A stretch of 64,000 bases of DNA from [Clostridium] leptum DSM 753 (GCA_000154345.1 DS480347.1:248001-312000); one strand, 5' to 3'. Counted from the stretch's first letter, positions 1 to 7,831 are shown. The notes: generated by a model from the sequence alone, not told the origin. Numbers and translations: made by a program.

Positions 1-511
1 CCTGCTAAAATTTTCTTATCGTACCGCTCTGCTTGCGTTACCGTTTTACGTTTAGAAGGTTCGCCTGCCGCCGGATTGCGCCGTAAGCAGAACGAGCCCT
101 CTTTTTTTGGAGTTCCTTGTTCTGCGGGAAATGACCTTATAGGCGCCGGAGAGATTTCAGTGATTTATTATTGGATTTTAGAAGCGGCCCAAGCCTGGCT
201 AAAAGGTAAAAGAAGAGGATTTCAAGAAATATAATTTTTTGAAAGAAATGAAATTTTATATTTTTTAGAAAAAAGCTTGACTTTATGAAATATTGTTTTA
301 TAATAAGGAATTGTAAAGAGAATTTTAAGTGGGAACAAGTTTAAAAACGTTTTTTCAACTAATCCAGAGAAATAATATTTCTTTAATTGGTTGACATCTT
401 GCAAAAAAGAAGAAAGAATGCTTTTTGTTCAGTTCTGTTGCTTAAGGTAAGCGGCATCTGTCAATGGATGCTCAATGATATCATTTTAAATATTTTGGAG
501 GTTGGTTTTAA
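1..511. other. Gene-free leader region before the aldolase gene
   Basis: No convincing gene is seen here; the one short minus-strand frame (222-404) is AT-rich and has no ribosome site. The last 290 bases are very AT-rich and carry the aldolase promoter (277-304) and a second, weaker TTGACA at 391-396 whose -10 is poor. A T-run at 101-107 may end a transcript entering from the left. Confidence 0.6.
277..304 (+). promoter_or_regulatory. Sigma-A promoter for the aldolase gene
   Basis: TTGACT (277-282), a 16-base spacer and TATAAT (299-304). Transcription would start near 311 and leave a leader of about 200 nt before the ATG at 512. Confidence 0.6.
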
Positions 512-1375
512 ATGTTAATGAACATGAAGGATCTGCTGGCAGTTGCCAATGAGCACAAGTTCGCGGTACCGGCGTTTAACATCAGCGATTATTCCATGAT
601 GAACGGTATCTTCGAGGCCAGCGAGGAAAAGCAGGCTCCTGTGATTATCGCCATTCATCCCGACGAGTTAAAGCATACCGGCACTGAAATCGTGAAAGCC
701 ATCATTGAAAAAGCCCATAAGGCTACGGTTCCGGTTTGCATTCATTTGGATCATGGCGCTACCTTTGAACAGGTGATGCTGGCAATTCAGAGCGGGTTTA
801 CTTCTGTGATGATCGACGGATCCAGCCTCTCTTTTGAAGATAATATCGCTGTCTGCAAAAAGGTTGCCGAGGCCGCTCACGCTGTTAACGTTTCTGTTGA
901 AGGCGAGCTGGGTACCATCGGCTCTACTGACGCTCAGGCTGAAGCCGGCGCCAATACCATTATTTATACCGATCCCGACGCGGCTGTTAAATTTGTAGAA
1001 GCTACCGGCGTGGACACCCTGGCGATTGCCATCGGCACCTCTCACGGTATCTATCCGAAGGGCATGAAGCCGGAATTGAAGCTGGACCTGCTGAAAGTAA
1101 TCAAGAGCAAGGTGTCTATTCCGCTGGTTCTCCATGGCGGCTCCAACAACCCCGATGCTGAAATCGGCCAGTCTGTGACCTTGGGCGTGAATAAGATCAA
1201 TATTTCCAGCGACATTAAGGTTGCCTATTATGAGAAAATGCGTGAGGTCCTGAAGGATGAGAGCCTGAGAGAGCCTAATGTAATTCAGCCAGCCTGCATC
1301 GCCGCGATGAAGGAAACTGCTTATCATAAGATCGAGCTCTTCCAGGCTGACGGCAAAGCTGCTTTGTACCGCTGA
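512..1375 (+). CDS. Class II ketose-bisphosphate aldolase (fructose- or tagatose-bisphosphate type)
   Basis: The 287-residue product is a zinc-dependent class II aldolase that splits a ketose bisphosphate into dihydroxyacetone phosphate and glyceraldehyde 3-phosphate in the cytoplasm. Visible family marks are HLDHG at residues 78-82 (catalytic Asp and a zinc His), VEGELG near 129-134, GTSHG near 178-182 and LHGGS near 208-212. Length matches FbaA/GatY/KbaY (about 285). Substrate choice between fructose and tagatose forms cannot be read from the sequence, so no symbol is given. The start ATG follows TTGGAGG at a good distance; an ATG three codons on is an alternative. A strong hairpin terminator follows, so the gene seems monocistronic; an RpiR-type sugar regulator is next. 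Confidence 0.93.
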   Translation: MLMNMKDLLAVANEHKFAVPAFNISDYSMMNGIFEASEEKQAPVIIAIHPDELKHTGTEIVKAIIEKAHKATVPVCIHLDHGATFEQVMLAIQSGFTSVMIDGSSLSFEDNIAVCKKVAEAAHAVNVSVEGELGTIGSTDAQAEAGANTIIYTDPDAAVKFVEATGVDTLAIAIGTSHGIYPKGMKPELKLDLLKVIKSKVSIPLVLHGGSNNPDAEIGQSVTLGVNKINISSDIKVAYYEKMREVLKDESLREPNVIQPACIAAMKETAYHKIELFQADGKAALYR

Positions 1376-1414
1376 TAACCAATAGAGACTTACATAGAAC
1401 CGTCTCCATATCGT

Positions 1415-1458
1415 AAAACCCTGTAAAGCAGAGAAACACTGTTTTACAGGGTTTTATT
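1415..1458 (+). terminator. Intrinsic terminator after the aldolase gene
   Basis: Arms AAAACCCTGTAAA (1415-1427) and its complement (1442-1455), with a T-rich 3' arm. The hairpin lies about 40 bases past the aldolase stop. Confidence 0.85.
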
Positions 1459-1502
1459 GGTAGGCTCCAGGAAGGAGTGGAATTAGAAAGGAGGAGAATT
1501 TG

Positions 1503-2351
1503 ATGGACTTTTCAGAAGGAAAAACCGTTGTTGAAATGATCCGGGAAAAGTATAATCAAATTTTCATGGCCGAGAGAAAGGTTGCCGATTTCGTCTTGGA
1601 AAACCCCGAAAGAGCGGTCAATGCTAATGTGTCAGAGCTGGCGAATTTAAGCGGCGTCAGCGACGCGACCGTGATTCGGTTTTGCAAACGGATCGGATTT
1701 CAGGGCCACTATCAGTTTCGCATTACCCTGTCGAGAGATTTGGGGAGAATTATGGGGGGGTACTCTCGGAAAGAAAACGAGGGGGAGGATCAAACCGCCG
1801 CGGGGCTGTTTCAGAGCTACGCCAGAAAAATTTCCGCAATTGGAAAGCACATCACCGATGAAACCATGAAAGAATGCGTGAACCTTTTAAAATCTGCGGG
1901 TTATGTTCATGTGGTGGCAACCGGCAATACAACCCACCTGGCCAGGTATATGGGGTTCCGTCTGGGCCGCTTAGGCATACGGTGCACCTATAATGATCTG
2001 CCTGAATATTTTTTCAACCATATCAATTTGGCTGAGCCGGAGGATGTAGTGTTCGCTATTTCAGAATCGGGCAGCTCAAAGCAGGTAGTGCAGGCTCTGG
2101 AATTGGCGAAGGAGAAGGGGCTGAAAACAATCGCAGTGACAGGCTATGAATATTCTCCGATGACCAAGCTGGCAAATTGCCTGTTGCTTTCCGTATTTGA
2201 AGAGCAGAATTTTGACTATTATAAAACCTATTCTCATTTAAAGGAAATCGCCGTATTGGACGCGGTTCTAGAGTTTTTAAGCAGAGAAGAAAGCATCAGC
2301 CAAACGGTAGCCAATCAGGCGGAAATGATCCTTTCCGAGACGAAAATTTAA
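1503..2351 (+). CDS. MurR/RpiR family transcriptional regulator (HTH-SIS)
   Basis: The 282-residue protein has the RpiR architecture: an N-terminal HTH_6 DNA-binding domain (about 1-77, with the pattern VSDATVIRFCKRIGF) and a C-terminal SIS sugar-phosphate-binding domain (about 125-255, with the phospho-sugar loop SESGSSK). Members sense phosphosugars and control sugar or amino-sugar operons. AAGGAGG at 1488-1494 fits an ATG at 1503; the in-frame TTG just before it is not needed. It lies just downstream of the aldolase gene but behind its terminator, so it probably has its own promoter. Its target is not known; the neighbouring aldolase is a plausible guess only. Confidence 0.92.
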   Translation: MDFSEGKTVVEMIREKYNQIFMAERKVADFVLENPERAVNANVSELANLSGVSDATVIRFCKRIGFQGHYQFRITLSRDLGRIMGGYSRKENEGEDQTAAGLFQSYARKISAIGKHITDETMKECVNLLKSAGYVHVVATGNTTHLARYMGFRLGRLGIRCTYNDLPEYFFNHINLAEPEDVVFAISESGSSKQVVQALELAKEKGLKTIAVTGYEYSPMTKLANCLLLSVFEEQNFDYYKTYSHLKEIAVLDAVLEFLSREESISQTVANQAEMILSETKI

Positions 2352-2361
2352 GAGAAATGGA

Positions 2362-2400
2362 AGGCCTCCAGGAACTGTATCTGGAGGCCTTTATATTTTT
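2362..2400 (+). terminator. Intrinsic terminator after the RpiR gene
   Basis: AGGCCTCCAG (2362-2371) pairs with CTGGAGGCCT (2381-2390) and is followed by TTATATTTTT. Confidence 0.85.
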
Positions 2401-2859
2401 ATAAAGTATGATTGGCGGAACTGCCCCTAAAATCCATTGAAAGCCCTCAGTATTCCAAGCCAATTGAAAACGCCTGCAGCAGAATAGTTTATTTCAATGG
2501 CTAAAGGGATCTGTAAATGGGAAATCGTTTGTGCACAGCCAGCAGGACGAGTAAGAGCAGGTGTAAATACTTCAAAAATTTTTGCTTTTTCTGGTGCCGA
2601 AATAACCGAACAGCGCAAGCGGAAATCTTCGCTCTCTATTTACGTCTGAGTGAGCGCGGAACCGCAATAGAATGAGATCGCAGTCTGTTTAAGCAGAGAC
2701 CCGATTTTGCGCCTTCCTTTTTGTCGTAAATATCTTTTAAAACCCGAGTCCTTTTATCCTGCTAATGGGGGTGTATTGGCCCTGTCCGCTCGTTTCTATG
2801 GTAAAAAGCTCCTGTGGCTTTTAGAAGGACTGCTAGGGACATTTTCACAGAGAATTAAT
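2401..2859. other. Gene-free stretch between convergent genes
   Basis: About 460 bases lie between the RpiR terminator and the end of the MATE gene. Short open frames (for example 2427-2618 minus) have no ribosome site and no recognisable protein pattern. Nothing further is seen. Confidence 0.6.
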
Positions 2860-4191
2860 TTACGCGTATTGATACCGTTTTCTTTTGACCAAGAGAAAAG
2901 AAACGGTGACCGCCAGGGACAGGAGCTCCGCTGCTACGATGGAAAGCCAAATACCGTCAATACCCAAAAGAATCGGCAGCGTGAGAACCACAATAATCTG
3001 GAAAACCAAAGTGCGAAGAAAGGAGATGCAGGCGGAAACCGCTCCGTTGTTTAAAGCGGTAAAAAAAGCCGAGCCCCATACGTTGAAACCCATAGGAAGA
3101 AACGCTAGGGCATAAAGCTGGAAACCGCTGGCGGTCATATCCAGCAGTTCCGGATCATAGCTGGTGAAGATCATCACCAGAGGACGCGCTACAAGCTCTG
3201 AGAGTACCACTAAAATGACTCCTGAAACGGTCAGCAAGATTAAGCTTTTGCGAAACATGCTTTTCAGTTCTGTATGGTTTTCCGCGCCATAGTGGTAGCT
3301 TACGATCGGAGCGCTGCCAATAGAATAGCCCAGAAAAATTGCCATAAAAATTATGTTTACATACATGATAACGCCATAAGCCGCCACGCCGTTTTCTCCT
3401 GCTATGCTCATCAGCTGAAAATTATATAGAATGCTCACAACAGACGCGGAAAGATTAGTAACCATTTCAGAGGAACCGTTGGCGCAGGCGGATGCCAGCA
3501 CACGGCCATTAAATTTGGCTTTCGTAAGCCGTAAGGGGCTGCCGTTTTTTCTTGCGAAGTAAATAATAGGAAAAATGCCGCCGATCAATTGTCCTGCGGC
3601 AGTGGCGGCTGCCGCTCCGGCAAGCCCAAAGGGAAAGACTGCGATAAGAAGATAATCCAGCACGGCATTGGTCAAACCAGCGATGATATTCAGTTTTAAG
3701 CTTAGACCTGGCTTTTCGGCGGCAATGAAAAAGCTTTGAAATAGGTATTGTAAGATAAAGGCGGGCATAGAGCAGAATAAGATCCTGGCGTAGAGAACGC
3801 AGTCATCCAGCAGAACACCATCCGCTCCCAGCACGATGGCGATGGGCCGGATAAATATAAATCCTACGACCGATATCAAGATGCTGAAGGCAAGGGTAGC
3901 ATACACCAAAAGAGAAAAGTATTGGTTTGCTTTCTCCGGCTTGCCTTCTCCTAAAGTTTTGGATACAATGGCACTGCCTCCAGTTCCGGCCATAAATCCC
4001 AGGGTACCTACGGCCATCAGCACTGGATAAATCAGATTGATGGCGGCGAAAGGGGTTTTCCCTACAAAGTTTGAGATGAAGAAGCCATCGACAATGCTGT
4101 AAACCGAGGTGCAAATAATCATTAAAATAGACGGCAGAACAAAACGCAGAAGCCGCTTATAAGAAAAGTGATCGGATAGTTGTATTCTCAT
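2860..4191 (-). CDS. MATE family multidrug efflux transporter
   Basis: The 443-residue, strongly hydrophobic protein has about 12 membrane helices and the two-fold MATE layout. MATE proteins expel cationic drugs, dyes or metabolites using a Na+ or H+ gradient. The start ATG at 4191 follows AGGAAAG. Its 5' neighbour on the same strand, 209 bases upstream, is a MarR repressor with clear operators, an arrangement usual for drug-inducible exporters. Whether it is co-transcribed with marR or has its own promoter in the gap is not clear. The substrate cannot be inferred. Confidence 0.93.
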   Translation of the reverse strand: MRIQLSDHFSYKRLLRFVLPSILMIICTSVYSIVDGFFISNFVGKTPFAAINLIYPVLMAVGTLGFMAGTGGSAIVSKTLGEGKPEKANQYFSLLVYATLAFSILISVVGFIFIRPIAIVLGADGVLLDDCVLYARILFCSMPAFILQYLFQSFFIAAEKPGLSLKLNIIAGLTNAVLDYLLIAVFPFGLAGAAAATAAGQLIGGIFPIIYFARKNGSPLRLTKAKFNGRVLASACANGSSEMVTNLSASVVSILYNFQLMSIAGENGVAAYGVIMYVNIIFMAIFLGYSIGSAPIVSYHYGAENHTELKSMFRKSLILLTVSGVILVVLSELVARPLVMIFTSYDPELLDMTASGFQLYALAFLPMGFNVWGSAFFTALNNGAVSACISFLRTLVFQIIVVLTLPILLGIDGIWLSIVAAELLSLAVTVSFLLVKRKRYQYA

Positions 4192-4400
4192 AGCTTTCCT
4201 TTCCTAAATTAAATATGAATGTGTGTTGCCGTATCGACTGATTTTATGAAATGGCTCCGATTGGTGCGCGGTGAAGATGACTGGATGGGAGTAAATGCTT
4301 TTGTGTTTTTTCTATGTGCTGTCGAAAATCGCAAAAAGAGACAGATCCCCCAATTTTAAGCGGACAGATTGATTTTTGCCTCTAAATATAATCGTGAATT

Positions 4401-4853
4401 TTATTTTTGGGAAAGCAGCTGATTTATTTTTTCCTTCAGCAGCTCTGTGTACCTACGGGTCAGACGCAGAAGTCCGTCGCGCTCCTCCGGACTCATTAAT
4501 AAGAACACGTTGCTCTCCAGTTCCATTAATGGGATGATGTAATCTGCTGCAAACCGTTCGCCCTCGGCAGTAAGATAAAGATTCCTATCACGCTTTTTCC
4601 CATGCTTTAAATAGAGATAGCCTTTTTGTTCTAAGGCTCTGACTGATGAGCTGATCGTTTGCTTGCTGATAAAATATCGGTTCGCGATATCGATTTGCAG
4701 ACAGCCGTCGCCCAATTCCACAATGGAAAACAAAACAAGAAATGAAGTGTCGGAAAGACCAGACTTTAGGGCAACCTCGTGATATAGCTCATCAACCTCT
4801 TTATACATGCGGTTAAACTCTCTTGACTCATGCCCTTGGATTGGCGCTTTCAT
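4401..4853 (-). CDS. MarR family winged-helix transcriptional regulator
   Basis: The 150-residue protein has the MarR layout: helical dimerisation ends and a central winged helix (about 45-110) with the recognition stretch FISKQTISSSVRALEQKGYL. MarR proteins are dimers that leave DNA when they bind phenolic or drug-like ligands. The ATG follows GGAGGG. Two near-identical palindromes sit in and just downstream of its own promoter (4871-4929), so it most likely represses itself and, by read-through or extra sites, the MATE gene downstream. The divergently placed NimA-like gene may share this control. Confidence 0.93.
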   Translation of the reverse strand: MKAPIQGHESREFNRMYKEVDELYHEVALKSGLSDTSFLVLFSIVELGDGCLQIDIANRYFISKQTISSSVRALEQKGYLYLKHGKKRDRNLYLTAEGERFAADYIIPLMELESNVFLLMSPEERDGLLRLTRRYTELLKEKINQLLSQK

Positions 4854-4870
4854 CGTATCCCTCCTGTGAT

Positions 4871-4929
4871 AAGTATGATTTCGTACTTATAGCAAATGAT
4901 ATTATAGTACGATTTCGTACTTATGTCAA
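4871..4929 (-). promoter_or_regulatory. marR promoter with two MarR-type operators
   Basis: On the minus strand a perfect TTGACA (4924-4929), a 17-base spacer and a perfect TATAAT (4901-4906) are visible. The spacer is filled by one palindrome with arms AAGTACGA/TCGTACTT (about 4905-4922). A second copy, AAGTATGATTTCGTACTT, lies at 4871-4888 between the expected start site and the ribosome site. Centres are about 34 bases apart, near three helical turns, so both dimers would sit on the same DNA face. Autorepression is inferred. Confidence 0.8.
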
Positions 4930-5043
4930 GCAGAATTTGGGAAAGAAAACAAAATACCGATGGTGTTTTGCCTAGAAGCGGTTTAAAATATATTAGGTAT
5001 CAGGTATCCTGTAAATGATCATGAAACGGAGGCTTTACGGCTT

Positions 5044-5514
5044 ATGAGAAGAAAAGACAGAGAAGTAACAGACAGTCAAAAAATTCGAGAAATTATTTTA
5101 TCATGCCGATGCTGCAGACTTGGATTTTATGACAACGGCCAAGTATACATTGTCCCGCTGGATTTTGGATATTATGAGAATAATGGGCGGCACGTATTTT
5201 ACTTTCACGGTGCGAAAGAAGGTAGAAAATACCGCTTAACAGAAAAAAGCCCCACAGTAGGATTTGAACTGGATACCAATCAACAGCTGGTGCGGGGGGG
5301 AAAAGCATGCGAGTATACTTCCAGGTATCAAAGCGTGATTGGTACAGGAAGGGTTACCATTCTCAAGAGGGAAAGAGATAAAATAGAGGCACTGAAAAGT
5401 ATTCTGCATCATAGTACAGGCAAAAAAGACTGGGATTTTTCTTGCCGGGAGCTGGATAAGGTGGCTGTTTTTCAGCTAGAGGTAGAAAGTCTATCCTGTA
5501 AAGAATGCAGATAA
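5044..5514 (+). CDS. Pyridoxamine 5'-phosphate oxidase-like (NimA-type) flavin protein
   Basis: The 156-residue protein begins MRRKDREVTD, the typical opening of the NimA-like branch of the split-barrel FMN-binding family, followed by VPLDFGY near 37-43 and FYFHGAKEGRK near 58-68. Members bind FMN or heme; some give 5-nitroimidazole resistance by reducing the nitro group, but most homologues are uncharacterised and resistance cannot be assumed. GGAGG lies about ten bases before the ATG. It is divergent from marR, with MarR-type operators in the shared gap, which fits a small drug- or redox-response cluster with the MATE exporter. A strong terminator follows. Confidence 0.88.
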   Translation: MRRKDREVTDSQKIREIILSCRCCRLGFYDNGQVYIVPLDFGYYENNGRHVFYFHGAKEGRKYRLTEKSPTVGFELDTNQQLVRGGKACEYTSRYQSVIGTGRVTILKRERDKIEALKSILHHSTGKKDWDFSCRELDKVAVFQLEVESLSCKECR

Positions 5515-5516
5515 AA

Positions 5517-5548
5517 AATCCGGGTGCCTTCATAGACACCCGGATTAG
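5517..5548 (+). terminator. Hairpin terminator after the NimA-like gene
   Basis: AATCCGGGTG (5517-5526) pairs with CACCCGGATT (5537-5546). The 5' side is A-rich, so it can also serve the minus strand. Confidence 0.75.
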
Positions 5549-5600
5549 GAAACGTTGACAAATTAGATACCCGGTTTCAGCGCGAGTATTTTACTAAATA

Positions 5601-5640
5601 AAAAGAGTCCGAATACAAATTGCGCCCAGGCTCAGCCTGG
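5601..5640 (-). repeat. Nested-palindrome terminator repeat, copy 1
   Basis: This short intergenic repeat contains CAAATTGCGCCCAGGCTC and the 15-base near-palindrome CCAGGCTCAGCCTGG. Read on the minus strand it forms a hairpin (GAGCC...GGACTC) followed by a T-run, like copy 2, which ends tRNA-Leu. Copy 3 is at 30570-30618. It seems to be a second, tandem terminator. Confidence 0.6.
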
Positions 5641-5688
5641 GAAGCGCTGACAAAAGATGCTTACTGCAAGCGCGGGCGGCAGGGCAAA

Positions 5689-5735
5689 AGAAAAAAGCTG
5701 AGCCCCGAACGCAAATTGCGTCCAGGCTCAGCCTG
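5689..5735 (-). terminator. Terminator of tRNA-Leu(UAA), repeat copy 2
   Basis: On the minus strand GCTGAGCC and GGGCTCAGC close an outer stem, an inner stem GACGCAA/TTGCGTTC sits inside, and TTTTTTC follows. The 5' part, CCAGGCTCAGCCTG, can fold on itself instead, so the repeat has two competing structures. It starts within a few bases of the tRNA 3' end. Confidence 0.75.
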
Positions 5736-5736
5736 A

Positions 5737-5823
5737 TGGTGCTGGTGACCGGACTTGAACCGGTACGATATTGCTACCGAGGGATTTTAAGTCCCTTGCG
5801 TCTGCCTGTTCCGCCACACCAGC
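5737..5823 (-). tRNA. tRNA-Leu (anticodon UAA)
   Basis: The 87-nt gene has acceptor arms GCTGGTG/CACCAGC, an anticodon arm AGGGA-CTTAAAA-TCCCT giving UAA, the long variable arm typical of leucine tRNA, the T-arm GGTTCAAGTCC and an encoded CCA end. A promoter lies just upstream and a terminator just downstream, so it is a single-gene unit. Confidence 0.97.
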
Positions 5824-5835
5824 CGAACGAAAATT

Positions 5836-5864
5836 ATTATAGCATAGGGAAAATGAAAAAGCAA
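5836..5864 (-). promoter_or_regulatory. Promoter of tRNA-Leu(UAA)
   Basis: On the minus strand TTGCTT (5859-5864), a 17-base spacer and a perfect TATAAT (5836-5841), ending about 13 bases before the mature tRNA 5' end. Confidence 0.7.
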
Positions 5865-5946
5865 CTATTTTTCCTGGAGAATTTAACGGTAAAAGGAGTG
5901 TTTTGAAGTGCTTTCCCCCAAAAAACGGAACGCACCTTGGTAACAA

Positions 5947-6645
5947 TCATCGCTGCCGAAGCAGCGCGGTGTTTTTTAGGCTTTGGTTTGGCTCCTGAAA
6001 TTTGGTGAACCGATCCTCTAATTCATTGAGAGACAGAATGGATACGCCTTGCTTGCTCAATTCACGGCGGGAAAGGAAGTGGAGATTCTCTAAGGGAGTG
6101 CCGCTTAGATATTGAAAAAATTCATATTTTAAGGACTCCATGCGATAAGCGATCACCGTTTCCGTCACCTGATATCTACGCGCCAAGCGATAGCGGAGAA
6201 AGTCCATATCCTGCCAGGTGCGGAGCTGAGGATAGGCGTCTGACAGCAGCGGGAGAAAACTGCGGTAAGGCACCGTCAACTCGGCGGCGCCCTCATTGGC
6301 CTCCCATTCGATAAAAGGATCCTGCTTCGGTTTTAAGGTGTCAAAACAGTGAAAGGAAGAGAGGCCTAGTCCCCGGTGCTTTGTAAGGTGAATCAGCTCA
6401 TGCCCGCAGTCAAAATTCAGCTCCTCCACGCTGTGGCGGGCATTAAGCACTATGGTATCCCCTTTTTCCCCCAGAAGGGCCGCGGCGCAAAAACCAGATG
6501 TGGAAAAAGGATGATAAACCAATTCTATGTTTTTTTGGCTGCGGCAAAAGGTTATAGTATCGATAGGCTGAGAAAGCGGCTTCACGCCAAGCTGTATTCT
6601 CAGCCTATCAATAAATCTATATAGTTCCCGCTTGGTACCGCCCAT
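5947..6645 (-). CDS. ImmA/IrrE family metallo-endopeptidase
   Basis: The 232-residue protein carries the zinc protease motif GHELIH (His82, Glu83, His86) of the ImmA/IrrE family. In the best-studied systems ImmA cuts the repressor ImmR and so frees an integrative element or prophage from repression. The next gene upstream encodes exactly such a repressor, 13 bases away. The open frame reaches 6696 and would overlap that gene by 38 bases; an ATG at 6645 with GGTGG before it avoids this and gives the usual family start, so it is preferred. There is no integrase or conjugation gene nearby, so this pair is an orphan or a relic module. Confidence 0.9.
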   Translation of the reverse strand: MGGTKRELYRFIDRLRIQLGVKPLSQPIDTITFCRSQKNIELVYHPFSTSGFCAAALLGEKGDTIVLNARHSVEELNFDCGHELIHLTKHRGLGLSSFHCFDTLKPKQDPFIEWEANEGAAELTVPYRSFLPLLSDAYPQLRTWQDMDFLRYRLARRYQVTETVIAYRMESLKYEFFQYLSGTPLENLHFLSRRELSKQGVSILSLNELEDRFTKFQEPNQSLKNTALLRQR

Positions 6646-6658
6646 ATTGCCACCGACC

Positions 6659-7015
6659 TTATGTGTTTTTTTGCTTGTGGGCTTCAAAAACCGCAATTAA
6701 AAAATCCGCGTCTTCTTCGCTTAGCTGATAAGGCTCCAACCCTTTCTTTAAGCGGAAAAAGCCGTCGCTTTGCCTTGAAGCGGAGGAGGCTTCCTTTTTT
6801 TCATCCCAACCCATGAGCCACTCCCGTGAGGTTTCGAGAGCCTGGGATAGCACATCCAGCTTGCTGAGAGGAATATTTTTGATTCCTCCGGTTTCATACC
6901 GCTGTAAGGTGGATTTGCTCATCTGCGTGAGATTAGCCAAATCCTGATAACTGTATCCCAGTTCTTTGCGGCGCCGCTTTAAGCGCTCCATCATGATTTT
7001 TTGCTCCTGTTCCAC
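6659..7015 (-). CDS. XRE/cI-type repressor, ImmR-like
   Basis: The 118-residue protein has an N-terminal helix-turn-helix (about 10-65; pattern YQDLANLTQMSKSTLQRYETG) and a short acidic C-terminal tail that would be the target of the adjacent ImmA protease. The GTG at 7015 gives the full length; an ATG at 6994 has a better ribosome site (AGGAG, nine bases) and would remove seven residues. A perfect 24-base palindrome at the -35 box of its promoter is the likely operator and also lies beside the divergent promoter. This is the layout of a phage or ICE lysogeny switch. Confidence 0.88.
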   Translation of the reverse strand: MEQEQKIMMERLKRRRKELGYSYQDLANLTQMSKSTLQRYETGGIKNIPLSKLDVLSQALETSREWLMGWDEKKEASSASRQSDGFFRLKKGLEPYQLSEEDADFLIAVFEAHKQKNT

Positions 7016-7066
7016 CGTGAAATCAACTCCCTTTCATAATGATGGCTTGTTTCTGCCTATAAATAT

Positions 7067-7153
7067 AGTATACCTCCTTTGTTTCTGAATTGCAACATTT
7101 TTTAAAAAATGTTGCTCATATGGGTTGACACACCATTCAAAAAGGATTATACT
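7067..7153. promoter_or_regulatory. Divergent switch region: two promoters around a perfect 24-bp palindrome
   Basis: The palindrome occupies 7092-7115 (half-site GCAACATTTTTT, then its exact complement). Minus-strand promoter for the repressor: TTGCAA (7090-7095, overlapping the palindrome), a 17-base spacer, TATACT (7067-7072). Plus-strand promoter for the cysteine-rich gene: TTGACA (7125-7130), a 17-base spacer, TATACT (7148-7153), nine bases beyond the palindrome. A repressor bound here could control both. Binding is inferred. Confidence 0.7.
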
Positions 7154-7319
7154 ATAAATATCCCAAAAAAGAAACATAACGTTTGTTTCGTCCTGCTGAA
7201 GAAACGAAATTGAAATTCTATGTTTTGCGTTCTTTTTTACCGTCCATAAAAATGCAACCAAGGCGGATCTTGACGGGTGAAGCCAGATGATTAAACTTAA
7301 AATACTGGGGGAGTGCGAG

Positions 7320-7481
7320 ATGAATCGAAGAAGCTGCGAAGGATGCGTACACTATAAGCCGATCTGTGGAAAAAATGATGGGATTTGGTGCTGCCATTAT
7401 CTTTTGGATACCGGACGGCAGAGAAGATCCAATCCCACCCATTGCAGCAGGAAAAGCTGGAAGGAGAATTTTCCTGTATAA
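7320..7481 (+). CDS. Small cysteine-rich phage-type protein
   Basis: The 53-residue protein opens MNRRSCEGCVHYKPICG and continues CCHYLLDTG, a cysteine pattern (C6, C9, C16, C24, C25) seen in small uncharacterised proteins of Clostridia phages and integrative elements; zinc binding is likely. GGGGGAG lies just before the ATG at 7320, so the longer frame from 7287 is not used. It is transcribed away from the ImmR-like repressor, as an early gene of an element would be, but no further element genes follow: a strong terminator comes 30 bases after the stop. Function unknown. Confidence 0.75.
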   Translation: MNRRSCEGCVHYKPICGKNDGIWCCHYLLDTGRQRRSNPTHCSRKSWKENFPV

Positions 7482-7512
7482 GCTTACAGGCAATTTGCAC
7501 AATTCTTAAAGA

Positions 7513-7551
7513 CTAGAAAAGCCTGGCGGCATTGCCGCCAGGCTTTTCTAG
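7513..7551. terminator. Strong bidirectional terminator
   Basis: A perfect 18-bp inverted repeat (CTAGAAAAGCCTGGCGGC and its complement) around ATT, with T-runs on both strands inside the arms. It separates the plus-strand cysteine-rich gene from the minus-strand gene at 7595. Confidence 0.85.
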
Positions 7552-7594
7552 TGGAAATCAAAACAGTTTGTGATAAAATAAAACTATCCGGCCA

Positions 7595-7831
7595 TTATCT
7601 GTTTTTTCCGTGCGGCTTCTTCTCAATCTGCTGCAGTCCATTATTCCGGCTGTTCTCCGGCTTGGGAATGGTATAAATGTCGGTATAAGCTTCCGCCTCG
7701 CTTTCCGACAGAGGCGGTGTGGGGATTAAGCCGGTGCATTCAGTAGCGGAGGCTACCGTATCCAATTCTTCTAATAAATTGTCGTTGATTTTTGAGTTTT
7801 TCCGTACTAATTGCTTATCAATTTGATCCAT
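7595..7831 (-). CDS. Small conserved protein of unknown function
   Basis: The 78-residue, hydrophilic protein contains ATECTGLIPTPPLSESEAEA followed by YTDIY, a stretch that recurs in short uncharacterised Clostridia proteins. GAGGAGC sits seven bases before the ATG, and the bidirectional terminator lies downstream, so the frame is probably translated. No domain, signal peptide or membrane segment is visible. The C-terminal 20 residues are rich in Lys, Asn and Gln. Confidence 0.65.
   Translation of the reverse strand: MDQIDKQLVRKNSKINDNLLEELDTVASATECTGLIPTPPLSESEAEAYTDIYTIPKPENSRNNGLQQIEKKPHGKNR

Noticed and set aside
668..1327. 219-codon minus-strand frame inside the aldolase gene
   Set aside because: The aldolase on the plus strand is unmistakable; the opposite frame is a shadow.
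2427..2618. 63-codon frame in the gap before the MATE gene
   Set aside because: No ribosome site and no recognisable sequence.
5737..7551. tRNA-Leu(UAA) as attachment site of an integrated element carrying ImmR/ImmA
   Set aside because: No copy of the tRNA 3' end was found on the far side and no integrase is present, so an att pair is not supported.
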